From Paracyclopina nana (taxonomy: Eukaryota > Arthropoda > Copepoda > Cyclopoida > Cyclopettidae): 64,000 bases of DNA. The stretch lies in assembly GCA_019096065.1 (NCBI GenBank), contig JAGUCH010000002.1, positions 11,916,501 to 11,980,500 of the forward strand. The letters are read 5' to 3'. The notes beneath the pieces were generated by a model. It searched no databases, was not told the origin of the DNA, and worked only from the letters and a program-made list of their open reading frames with translations. Below are positions 36,156 to 47,260 of the stretch, piece by piece. Both the position numbers and the translations under genes were made by a program. How positions within the stretch are numbered: the first letter of the stretch is position 1; each line of letters opens with the position of its first letter.

Positions 36156-39100
36156 ATAATTCATATTTCTGCTTCTTCCACTACATAAAATATCAGCTGT
36201 GATCACCACTTAACTGTCAAAATTCATGCAAATATACAGATGTTTCCCATGAGGATCATGCATTATTGATCCTAATTGATTTGTCCAGGTTGCAACTTGC
36301 CCATTAATCCTGACATTTTTACATATTTTCAATACCCTTATTCATAGAATGCCATTTAAGGGACATTTTTTGCGGGTACGCACGTAGCTGACTAGCTTTT
36401 GTTATGAGGGGGATTTATGGCTTTAGCCGCTTTCATATTTTTTTCGGGAATCGCGTGTTGACACCGTGCGCGCCGCTGCCTTCATAAACGGTTTGGCGGA
36501 ATTTCGGACGGACCATAAAGCAATAATTATTTATACCATAACCTGCTCCCCCTTTTTTAATGATTAGCATCAAAATGCCATGGCTTAGCTGCTATAACAC
36601 ACACTCACTCGATTTAATGGGATTTTAAGCCGCGTGTAAAAACGGAAATAAAATTGAGTTGCTAATTGAACTTTGTTAATGGATCACAATTCAACACAGT
36701 GGGCTGAGGCGTGAAAAAAATCACTTACAAAAGAACTTGAAAAGTGGCAGCATGAGAAAAAAAGCCGCCATGCCATTAGAATATTTGACCATTCAATGTG
36801 CTGCATGGCATTTGAAATCACAAAAGGTCACATTTAAGGACGCGAAGTCGCATCCAAATATTGCTCTTTTAAAAAGATCAAAACAAAATTAAATTTATTA
36901 GTTGTAGTTCAATAAAAATTAAGCAAATTGGACAACATGTTTATTGCTTACATCCTGAGTAAAACGAAGCCAGCTTAAGTCAAAAAACAAAACATGCCAT
37001 TTTTAGCACTCACTCATCCTGAATTGGCGGACATAATATTTTTCAAAAATGCCCCAGTGTGTTAGCATTGAGCACAAATTGTGCCCTGAGCTTCTGCTCG
37101 GTCGTCATCATTTGTAGCCCTAATGACAGCGTTGTCCGCCTTCCGTTCTCAATAGAAATTTTGACAACAAAAGCACGAGCATTTTTGCCCATTTTCAATT
37201 CACGCTCGGTTGGCTCCATTTTTGTTGTAGATGCTGCTGCTGCCAACATCAACCAGACATTCAATACATATTGATTTCGTGATGAGAAAACTCCATATTT
37301 CATGGTAATGAATCCATTGATAAAAAGTCAAGCTATGGTTGTTTACATCAGCCATAAATAATCGGAATATGTGTAGCAAACAAATATTTTTTCTTGGTGA
37401 CTTCAGCTGTGAAATTAGCCGATTTATTTTGGCATACAAAAATAGGATTTGATATTTTGAAAAATGCCCGTCAAAACAATAAATGGCATTACATGGTATT
37501 TTCTAGCAAGTGTCTGCAATATTCTTTTCTTCAAGCATAGAGATTTAAAGCTACATAAAGAAACTAGAGATAAGGAACAAAAAAAATTTTTTTATCAGCG
37601 TGCAACAGCTGGTGTCTGATTTCATATTAGCAGTACGGTAGACAGAGCTGTGCTAACGGATTTTATGTCTTTATATGCTGAATTGGTAAGCTCAAGCTTA
37701 TTCTACTGTTGTTGAAAGGCTAAATGGCTCGCGAGTTGGTTCAATCATGCGTCAACTATTCACTATTCATCGATTCTTATGTGCACACTGGGGTGAGCTA
37801 TTTGCGCTGCCACAATTCCACTCTACTGATAAGGGTTGAAAAAGATAATAATGATGAGTAACACTATCACTCTGTTATTTCATGATCTGACGTTTACCTT
37901 CTTATTAAGCCTTGTTTGCAATTCAAATAGAAAAACCGTGACCTCTCTTTATCATTTCATGATCTATTGCTTAACAAAGAAACTTAAATGTAAACGAAAT
38001 CCGAGGTTGAAAAAATACGTCAGTTTTGGGTACTCGAACTCCCCAGTGTGTGTGCCAACAGTTCTACATATAGGGCTATTTAGTAGTGATCCGTCGCCGT
38101 CGAGCAACACTATTAGTAATAGCGCCATGAATTGTACGTAGCAGTCCAAAATGCGCTTTCAGCAAGTCTGCAACATTGGAATACCGGCTCATGTTACCAC
38201 CTTTTTGTAAGAGTGATTTAGAAGCTGTTCCAGTGAAGTGCCAAAATACAGATCGAAGCATACATCGGCTCTTGATTATGGTGAGTTAGTCGCGAGTTTC
38301 TTAACAAAGTTAAGATTTTTCGCAGTTGCCGAGTTCTTTCGAATATTGACGACAATTTTCAAGCATCAAAGGCTATTTTTTCTATTGTTGGTTTTTTTAT
38401 GAGTGTCAGAAGCTATTGATATTGCTGATTTTAATGATTTTGAACTTCCAATATATATTGCCAAAAGACCTGCACTATTTTACTGAAAATCGAATTCTTC
38501 TCGAGTTTTAATAATTACAATTAACGCTTTAACAACTGATTTCAAATAGCTCACGACCTGCAGATATTGGGTTATCGTATAATTAACTTTAAATCAATTT
38601 TCTGGTCAGACTGTTTCTTGTATCTTTAGTAAAAAACAACTGCACAGCGGGTTTATTTGCCGATTTAACGCGCGCGGAAAAAAGTCGCGAAATCAACAAA
38701 GCACCTCTTTCTCATTGACCGTAAGCTAAAAATATTGCATCCTAGCAACCGGGAAAGCAAGTAAGAGCAGCAAATTCTGGTTGATAATCATTTTGTGCTA
38801 AAAGTTTGACTTCCCTGACTTGGTCACTCAATTGAATTCGTTTGGAATCAAAAGTTATGGAAGATTCAATTTTTGCTCAATTTGTGCAAAACTGTTGTTC
38901 TGATGAATTCGCCGAAATCAACTTTTGCAAAAAATTATTCTACTGCGCCAAATTTAAATCTTTATCTGCCAATTTACATTAATCTTTCCTATAAATAGCC
39001 TCGATGTCAGTCAATTTAGAAACTGAAAATTGGTGCTAAAATCGGAAATCTGCGATTTGACATAATTTCTTGTGAGTGTCAAATCGGCTTTGGCCCAGCG

Positions 39101-39949
39101 TGAATTAAATGATATCTACGAGCTATATAAAGGTTCAGATTGCGATATACAAGTACTTGACATTTTGTAGACAAGCATTGAATAAGTGAAAAGGCAAAAA
39201 ACATGACGATTTGAGCTTTGCATATATGAGTCACGCTGCACCAGATAATGGTAGGACCAAGATGATCTATACTAATAAGGTAAGCTCTTACGGCAGCTGT
39301 ACTGTTACTAATCGAGTGACTACGCTGTGGTAAGCTTCCAGACGAAATTTTAAGGTAGATCTGTGGATTTTCATTATTGTTTTTGCAGTGGTAATCATAT
39401 TTTATGCCAAAATCTTTTATAAAAAGCCAGTAATTGTGATGGGCTAATTTTATTTTGGATTTGTCTGGTAGCGATTGCATGCATGTGAAAGGAGTACTCG
39501 CTGGCGCACAAGTTAAGCCAGATTTTCAGTTTGAATTTCCCGCATTTTTTATGTTCTTGCGCAACTGCAGCGCCAACTAGGTGAGGACGAAAAAGCTTAA
39601 TTTTGTTTCGTGATTAAATATGACTTCGTTCCGTCAGGATTGCTCGTTAGGACAACCTTTTTTGAAATGTTAAATCAGATAAGTAATATGAAAATAATGG
39701 AAAGCTGTACTAGCATGAGTTGTTACAGAAGGAACGAAGACTTACCTTTCTAATCGTTCTTCAAACTCTTCCGTTCCTATAGAGCTTCCCTCGAAGAATT
39801 GCCTAAAAACACTTTTGCAAAACTAGAGGTTTTCCCGGATATATGATCCATTAGGGCAAGTTTTTCTCCAAAAACGTTGAATGTTGCCATCTTTTATCAT
39901 TTACGGGTGCCGTCACAAAGCCAAAAATGTAGTGGGTTTTAAGGACTCC

Positions 39950-40700
39950 TGCCCTTGGATCGACAAGGTACTGTATGTGCATAAATTATGACAAATCGGA
40001 CTTGGATCGACAGAACGAATCGTCCGTGGATTGATTTAGAGAACATGCAGTCCTGAGATATACCAAAACATACTGTACTTGGTTAGACAAGAAAAAAGAA
40101 CATCATCTGGAAAGAGAAGACAAACTGTTCTTCGACCAACATTGAGGACGAACAGTCCTAGGATCAACAACGGATCGATATTGGATTGACTGGTGAACTC
40201 CAGTCACCTAAGTCCAACAAGTAAAGTCTTACTTGTCAGCCAAGCCTTGCATTGTAATTTTTGCTTGGCAAGTTTCTACTTTGCTATTCTTTCTTTCTTA
40301 GTCATTTTTGTTGGGGAAGTTTTGGTTTGTAATTCTTACTTTGCAGCTATGTAAGCCTAGCAAGTCTTGCAATTAGGCAAAATTTTTGAAAAAATTCTAG
40401 AAATGAATTCCCATTTGGACCAGGTTAGTTCTTTTTTTTTCAGGGACTGCACTGTTTGTTTAAACAGTCGATCCAAGGATGATCCATTTTTCGATGCAGG
40501 TATATAGTGTGATCTGCCAGTCTATCCAAGTACAGTTCGTTCTAGTCGACACAGGTCCTTCACTGTCACAACTGTTGATCCAAGTACGGTCCCGCCATGT
40601 CGATCCAAGGATAGTGTGTTCTCAAAGTCGATCTAGGGACTATTTGTTGCAGTCTGTCCAAGGACAATATGTTCTAGTCAATCCAAGTACGGCCGCCCGT
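39950..40700. repeat. Opposed arrays of a ~27-bp repeat (fold-back arrangement)
   Basis: The left half (39950-40215) carries spaced copies of TTGGATCGACA with variants (GGATTGA, GGTTAGAC, GGATCAAC). The right half (40465-40695) carries GTCGATCCAAGGA / GTACAGTTTGTTCTA units, roughly nine copies at 25-29 bp spacing. The two halves are the same unit in opposite orientation, separated by about 250 bp of unrelated sequence. Copies are diverged. This could be a fold-back transposon or an old satellite array with an inversion. Confidence 0.6.
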
Positions 40701-41496
40701 TACACACTCCAAAAATCGTCAATCGAGTTCAACATTTTAACGCACGAAAGTCAAATGCCCAAAAGGCAATTTCAATTGCTCAAACTCGCTCAGCTCAGCA
40801 ATGCTGGGTTGCTACCATGCTGGCACTTGAATATTGATAGTTGATACTGAGTATTACTGAGTACTGACATAATGTAATTCAGTGCTGCCAGATTTTTTTC
40901 GTGAACAGACGGCGCACTTTTGTCAAAATAGCCAGGATCAGCGTAGTCAAAATTTGGCCTAAAATAGCCGGGTTTTGGCAAATTTGCTCAAAAAACGACG
41001 CTGAATTTCTGAACTAAATGTCATGAACCTGATCAAAGCAGCAAATTCGTTTAAAAATAGCCGACAGCTTTTTTGGGTATCCTCAAAAAATAGCCGCTGT
41101 GGCGACGTCGCCGCTGCAACCTTAAAACTACAAGTTGAGACTTGAGGGTTCGAATAATTAGACTCAACAATAAAAGTAATTTCAGCTGCCTTGAAAATTT
41201 GCTTATCGTGAATTTTTCTTTAGTATGTTTTTGGAAAAGTATGCCAAATAAGGCAGAAACTAAGATTATGTTCAATCGTATAAGTCTGGATTAATAATTA
41301 AAATGAAACAAATCTTCGTAATTGCCTCAAAAATTGTGGTCCGTTCCATCAAAATTCCTTTCGGCCCCAACATCAGAGACTTAGCCCAACATTTAATAGA
41401 GCTACGTGCACACCTCAGCTTTTAAAATGACGTTCTTATTTCATCATGGAGTTCTTTACTTGGCAGCATTTATGACATTGAATGCTGATAACATAA

Positions 41497-41544
41497 GTCG
41501 ATGGCAGAGACTTATATTTTAAAATATAAGTCTCTGGTCGATGG
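41497..41544. repeat. 32-bp perfect palindrome flanked by 8-bp direct repeats
   Basis: CAGAGACTTATATTTT at 41505-41520 is followed directly by its exact reverse complement to 41536. Both sides are flanked by GTCGATGG (41497-41504 and 41537-41544). An 8-bp duplication around a bare inverted repeat looks like a hAT-type insertion reduced to its ends, or a templated insertion at a repaired break. Confidence 0.7.
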
Positions 41545-42016
41545 AACTTTTGGAGTCCAGCAACGAACTGCATAATTTGAGGTCATTAGTAGATTTTTAT
41601 ATGTATATAAGGATTCTGCCACTAATTGTAAACCATAATACTACCAAAATTGATTAAGCAAAATTTTTTTATTGCATTGAAGATTATGAAATCATTGTTA
41701 AGTACATCGGTAGAATTTTAGTAGGTAGTCTAGTTAAAAAATAGCTTTGAGGCTCGGGTTAAAAAATCGGTGCTTGAGTAAGTTTGCCGCCAATTTTTGC
41801 TCAAACCAGTTTGTTTATGAATCTCAACTTAACGTTGGAACTTGAACTTGAAACGTATTGCCGATCGATCGCCAGAGTACGATCAGATTTTTAAGGTAGA
41901 AAGTCCTTTTCTCCAGCCAATAATCTTTGTTTTGACGTACTCATTTGCTTCATTTCAGGATTTTCGGACTGATATCCAGCTCAAGTATAGAAGATAAAAG
42001 AATCACGGACCGTAAA

Positions 42017-43370
42017 ATGGCAAAAATCTTCATTTTCGTCCTCGCCGCCATTGTGGCTTCCTCTAGCGCTGACCAACGAAAAGTCAATCTGATTTCTTCC
42101 TCGCCAATCGTCACCAAAAATGGAACCGTTTTCCACCCTGCTATTACTACACTGACTTGCAGCTATGAGGACAAATCTTTGCGCCATGGACTACCGACCT
42201 TTGAATTCTTCTCAATGGAAGGCCAGCCTGAGAACTATGGATTATGCAATAGCGTGGATTGCCCTCCAGGACTGAATTTCATCACCCCTTCTGTCCAAGA
42301 TGGCGGCAAGCTGGAGATCATCCATGCCGAGTTCAACACGGAGTCCATGAGTTGGTCTTGCTTCATCCGCCCTTCGGGAAGGAACAGCAAGGATGATATC
42401 TCAAAGAAGATAGATATTCTTGTCATTGACGTTGATGAGGTAATTTCCCTCAATGGCAACTTTTTTTTCGGTTTTGAATTTCATAATTGTCTTTCAGGTA
42501 CCTGAGATTGTTGGGAACCATCTTGATGCATCGATTGGTCAAGACGAAGACTCTGCCTTGCTCAGATTTGAGTGCAAAGTGGCCACTCTCGCTCCTTTGA
42601 CAACCTACCAATGGTATCTCGACAACGACCTGTTGCCTTCCAGCGAATCCAAACTTGAACTGAACGTGACAAGGGATGACTTTGGCAAGAAACTGCAATG
42701 CTCTGTCACCAGACAAGATCTTGAAGACAACCTTATTGGCGACCCAATTTCTTCTGAAATCGACCTCACTTTCAAAATTGACCCCTTGTTGACAACACGC
42801 AGCGATGGCAGCAATGTTGAACTAATAGCTCAGTCCTGGCCTCATTTCATCTCGATCATGTTATCAGCCAACGACGATGAAGAAGTCATTTACTACAACC
42901 TCTACTCAACTTGGGAAACGAATGACGACAAAGCTGCCAAGTTCCTGGACGATTTCCGCACCAAGATGCCCAATCTTGCCACTACCGAGTTCTCGATGAC
43001 TTTCGGCTGCCTCAATTACTCTCAAGTATTGGTGAAACTCAATACCGAGACGAGTGGAATCAACACTACCATTTACCTTCCCAAAATGGATTCTAATGAA
43101 AACGCTGCTGACCGTATGCAATCTACAGATGGCCATGAACAATTGGCGTCCATTCCTGTTATTCCTATTGCTGTTGGGGTCATTAGTCTGGTTGTGATTA
43201 TCCTGATTGTCGTGACTTGGAGGTATCGCAAAAATGTGTCCGAGTACTTCAAGTGTGGCGTTTATAACTTGGAGCAAGATGTTGAGGGGAGTCGAGGCGA
43301 TCAAAAGGAGCCCATGATCGAGAAAGATGCCACGGGGAACGACAAACCCCATATTGAAGTTGTGGAGTAA
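42017..43370 (+). CDS. Ig-like type I membrane protein (431 aa)
   Basis: Exons 42017-42439 and 42498-43370, joined in phase 0. An N-terminal signal peptide (about residues 1-18, MAKIFIFVLAAIVASSSAD) precedes an ectodomain of about 335 residues. Paired cysteines with Ig-like surroundings are visible (LTCSYED...MSWSCFIR; LRFECKV...YQWYLD...KKLQCSVT), suggesting two Ig-type domains. A less clear third part (about residues 240-340) has N-glycosylation sequons such as NYS and NTT. One membrane helix lies at about 357-381 and is followed by a ~50-residue acidic tail (KEPMIEKD). The fold assignment comes from Cys/Trp spacing only. A role in adhesion or recognition would be usual for this layout, but no family is recognised. 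A poly(A) signal lies at 43579-43584. Confidence 0.75.
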
Positions 43371-43675
43371 AAATAAGTCATTTAGTAAGCCGCGCTGATC
43401 ATGACCATGATCGATAAGAAGACAGGGAAAGAGTTTGATTTTAATGTCTAGTCTGACTTCATTAATGATAACAATATGTAGTATAACAACTTTTCGTTTG
43501 GCCTTAGTAACCAAAAAAGATCTCAAAAAAGCACCTAGTAGTACTGATATGTTTGTGTAATATGTTTCTTGCAAGGTAAATAAAGAAATAACTTCTTGTA
43601 AATTAGGCTTTCTAATACCAAATAACTTTATTCACGTCAGAGAGGCGTTAAGTTCTTAGGCTTTATCTCATTTTT

Positions 43676-44136
43676 TCAGTTCAATGACGCTTTTGAAACC
43701 AAATAATCGATTAAAGACCTGTCCCAAAAATTCCTCATTGCATAGTCATGATAGCCTGGCCCCTTGAGGATCAAGTCTCCCTTAGGTATATCCATGCTCT
43801 TAGCATTGCCTTTATAGGCATTCATCATTCTAAAAACTTAAGTTTCTTAAAGGAGAAAGTTCGTAAAAGCTTCTAATGTTCAATGTTGTACCTTATTAGA
43901 ACTTGTGAGCGTGATAGTGTAGAAACATTCTGGGTGTCTATTGGCTGCGATATTCTCTGAAGAAATTGTACTCGTCAGTTTTTAAGTTGATTAGCTAGAT
44001 GGTCCATTCATGGAGTCCACTAAATTGTGATCAAAAAGCTTTAGAATGGAACTTTTTTGCTGCAAGTCAGCTCTCCACAATTGACAGGCCGAAAAATGCT
44101 TTCTCCCTTATAATTGCCAATTTTCATGCTGGACAT
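43676..44136 (-). CDS. Small orphan gene (about 100 aa)
   Basis: Exons in transcription order: 44136-44053, 43956-43892 and 43829-43676. The last two are well supported: acceptor TTTCTTCAG, donor GTACAA and acceptor TTTTTAG, with phase kept and a coherent reading (RISQPIDTQN..., PKGDLILKGPGYHDYAMRNF). The stop is followed by an AATAAA signal at 43627-43632 (minus strand). The first exon is tentative because its donor (AAA|GTTCCA) is poor. The product has no signal peptide or membrane segment, and I do not recognise it. A 96-codon plus-strand frame (43999-44289) overlaps the first exon antisense. The gene lies directly downstream of the SIAH-type ligase on the same strand. Confidence 0.4.
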
Positions 44137-44407
44137 CCTTCACCACTGAACTTGCACACCGGCCCATGGGAGCCAAGAACGAATCTTTTCAGTGGTCTAA
44201 GGTTTTTTTTGGCCTTATTGAGCCACCAAACGGGACAATTTGCCAGCTTTCTCTTAAAAAACAAAAATAAATATAGCAAATTATTTTAAACTATGTGAAT
44301 ATGTGAATGCATGCTTTTTATTTTTGATAAAAATCACGCCGGTTTTGTCTTCTATAAAAGGAAAGTCGCAGATATATGAAAGTAAGAACTTTTGATGTAG
44401 AGTTCCC

Positions 44408-45370
44408 TCATTTATCCTCGTCTGAGCTGGAACTACACAAAAGGTAAAACTTGTCTCTCCTCTGGCTAATCCTATGCACTTCAGCAGAATGGGCAATTCT
44501 TTTGCAACTTAACAATCGCCTAGCTGTAGGGTCATGAAACAACAACCCAGTTCCCTTGACAGCCAAGTCTTCTTTGGGGGCATCAATACTCTCAACCCTT
44601 CCAGTGTAAGCAAACACTTCTGTCTAGAAATGGCAAAAATAAAAAATAAAGCGTGCTCACCACTACAGAGTTACCTTATCTTTACTCATTATTTTAATGG
44701 TGTAAATATAATCCTGAGCCTCATCCGACGAGCCGGGAAAATTAACCCACATGAACCATCGTCCACTTGAATTTCTCCAGCATTGTCGAAAGAAATGAAG
44801 TCCTTTGTACACCAAGTGTAAGGGAGCAAATACTACTTCACAGCCAAAGTGCTTTTCGTGTATGTCTAGAGGCTTCTGGCAAACGTCTCCAGCATCATCG
44901 TTTTGGATAAAATCTTCCTTTTTGTGATCACGAGTCATGTGCTTCAATAGTTGCGAGTAGACAAACATTTCAGGACAATTCAAATTTCCACATTTAATGA
45001 GACGAAATTGGCACTTAAGTTCATGCGAGTCCAGCTCGCTTTTCATCCATTCTTGCGTGCAACCGTGAGCCTTGAATTTGCAAGGGTTGGGCAATCTGTA
45101 AGAAAGGCCACAAATTAGTGAAATAAGGGGCGATTTTTGTAGGTTCTGAGCCAACATTTCAATAACTTTTTCGGACAACAATGATCGCATCTGATCAAGG
45201 TGTACTCTGCACACTGGACAAGTCGTCAGCCTGGGCCGACATTCTTTGCAAATCAGGTGACCTTGCTTGCATTGGTAGATTGGAGTCGAGGTTGGAGTCC
45301 TGAGACACACAGGACATTCCAGTAGCTCTTTCAGAACGTCAGACTGTTGGTTTGTTGACTTTGCAGCCAT
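44408..45370 (-). CDS. SIAH-type RING E3 ubiquitin ligase (303 aa)
   Basis: Seven-in-absentia family ligases pass ubiquitin from an E2 to substrates bound by their C-terminal domain. Exons in transcription order: 45370-44675 and 44623-44408, joined in phase 0. A C3HC4 RING is at about residues 16-56 (CPVCLRTP...CKQGHLICKECRPRL..CPVCR). The SIAH zinc fingers are at about 98-150 (PCKFKAHGC.....DSHELKCQFRLIKC, then CP...LLKHMTRDH). The rest is the substrate-binding TRAF-like beta region (FFRQCWRNSSGRWFMWVNF). The TRAF-like part is divergent from true SIAH1/2, so this looks like one of the lineage-expanded SIAH-like ligases of arthropods rather than the one-to-one orthologue. The linker between RING and SIAH fingers (QKSPLISLICGLSY) is longer than usual, and no usable intron explains it. 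Confidence 0.88.
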
Positions 45371-46090
45371 GTCCGTCAAGTAAAGTAGGAAAAAAGTTGA
45401 ATTCTATCGAAAACCTTGAGCACTGAACTTTGATGAGAGTATCTCGCACTCAACAACAACTGATGCTATATCTGAGCTTAGCATCATTTAGTATGATACC
45501 ACCACTCTGTGAGCAACCCTTCCCTGTAAGCCCTAGATGACCAGGCCCTAGTTACCATTGAGCCCTTTAAGACCAGACACAAATGTCACATTGAAGAACC
45601 TTTTTGAGATCGGTTTTTTGTACCACCAGCACATGCAAAGGTCCTTAATTTTGTGTCAGTGTATGGAAAGGTCCTATCTTATTCGTATATGGCATGAAAC
45701 GGGCGCAAAAGTTGATATCGAAAAGTCTATTTTCGACCCTGCTTTAAAGAGAGAAGCTGTTCATTTCATAGCGTCTCCCTTGAGCAAAAGGGCAACACAA
45801 TGATCCTCCTTGTTAGCTCGATTTCTCTCTGGCAGTGCGAACATCGTGACCCTTATGCTCATCCATGTTTATTGCTTCAACGTAGTTGGCAGTCGAGCTC
45901 ATTTCCAGCTATTAATTTAGGCAAAGCTAAGTAAGCTGCCCCTTTAGGTTATTTGGTAAAACATGGCTCTTTCGATGTGGCTTGTGCAATATCGACTTTA
46001 TTTGAGATTTATAGAGCCCCTTCGGTCCAGGTCAGATGGGGCTTTTTTCACAATTTTGTATATGAAATACGTAAAGCTCTACGAGTGATT
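45371..46090. other. Intergenic, nothing recognised
   Basis: Upstream region of the SIAH-like gene up to the retroelement insertion. The 81-codon frame at 45558-45803 lacks an ATG start and resembles nothing. Confidence 0.4.
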
Positions 46091-46094
46091 TAAT

Positions 46095-47260
46095 TGTAGC
46101 AGGATCCCGAGCCTGCGCACCTTCGCTCCCGCCTCCACCCCTGGGAAGTCGTTGTTTCCGACAACGATCAAAAATAAGACCGGGGAGAGGAAGCAATATT
46201 AGTGCGTTCCGGCTGAAAGTATGCCACGAACACCAACCTCACCCTCGCTGAGGCTACGGTGGCTGAGGCTACCAGAAGCTCACGAGAGGGAGCAGCTTGG
46301 GCAGCAGATCCCGCCACCCGCGTCGTCCCCCGAGACACCGAGTGCGGATGCTGTGCCCCCTGGGTCCAAACACCAGGACCGTTTCCGCGTCGAGGCCGGG
46401 TGCCCTTGGGAAGAGGCCATCTACCCCGGACCACCGGAAGCGCATAACACAGTGGGCATCGCATCACTCAACAGAAAAGTGTAACGAGCCACTAAATGAG
46501 AGCTAGTCACTATACATGCATCGCAAATGCTAATAAATCAAATTCGATCAGCACGATCAATTCTCTGCTCATTCTCATGCTCCCAATTCGATTCGAATAC
46601 CTGCGCAGCGAACTGCCGGGTCGGCCACACCCCCGCACGTCACGATCGACGGCCTCGAGGCCGCGGTCGCCCAGAAGCCACACAGGGCGGGCCAGCAACC
46701 CCCCTGAGGCAGAGCCAGAGCCGCTCCATTCCAATGCATTTCAACGCATAATTGCCGCTGCTGCAATTTACGCATCGGCCATCTTGCAGTGAGGCAAGAG
46801 AGTGCCAATAAACAAGCCGTAAAACTGGCCCCTTTATGAGGGCTGCATGCTGTGCTTCACATGTGCAAGGCAATTATCAAGATTGTCTGTCAACGCACTA
46901 AAAGCCATTATTCTCGCATGCACAGCAGTCGCTCCAAACAACCTTCTTGTTTTACGATCGTCAAAATCTCCTATCGAGGACCGGATCGCACAAACAATTT
47001 CAATTGCCATGCTAAAACGATCACCCGAGGGTCGGAAAAATGCAGCGGATGCTGCGGGTGAGCGGCCGCTGCACAGGGGATGAGAGAGGCTATAAAAGAT
47101 CGAGTACCAGGGGGAAAAGACACAGTTCTTTGGATTCACTCCAAGTTGTTACACCCCTGCTCTCGCGCTTTTTACGCCACTCTCGGTAAATATTCATTCA
47201 CTTACTTTCACCAAGGCCTTAAGCCAACCCCTTTCGCTCTGCAGCCGCCGCTCATTCATC
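46095..47260 (+). repeat. Left terminal region / presumed 5' LTR plus leader
   Basis: Starts with the shared TGTAGCAGG terminus, but only its first ~55 bp clearly match the right LTR (55805-56001). A TATAAAA box at 47091-47097, in GC-rich surroundings, and an ATTACACCCC-like end near 47147-47160 suggest that the promoter and LTR end lie close to gag. No primer-binding site could be assigned by eye. Short frames inside are not convincing genes. Confidence 0.5.
47091..47097 (+). promoter_or_regulatory. TATA box upstream of gag
   Basis: TATAAAA in a GC-rich context, about 165 bp before the gag ATG. It is the best core-promoter candidate for the retroelement. A related CTATAAG occurs in the right LTR near 55950. 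Confidence 0.45.

Larger units (their letters stand above)
36156..42016. other. Gene-poor 5.8 kb stretch with fold-back repeats
   Basis: No coding exon is supported. It contains an inverted array of short GATCCAAG repeats (39950-40700) and a 32-bp perfect palindrome with flanking 8-bp repeats (41497-41544), both listed separately. A splice acceptor near 41958 starts the 5' UTR exon of the next gene. The remaining sequence is AT-rich and unremarkable. Confidence 0.45.

Noticed and set aside
43999..44289. A 96-codon plus-strand ATG frame
   Set aside because: It has no splice context and resembles nothing. The minus strand gives a better supported gene with a poly(A) signal. It remains possible and is mentioned with that gene.
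46168..47139. Overlapping short frames in the left terminal region of the retroelement
   Set aside because: Many frames on both strands in GC-rich DNA, of low-complexity composition and with no homology. Expected by chance.
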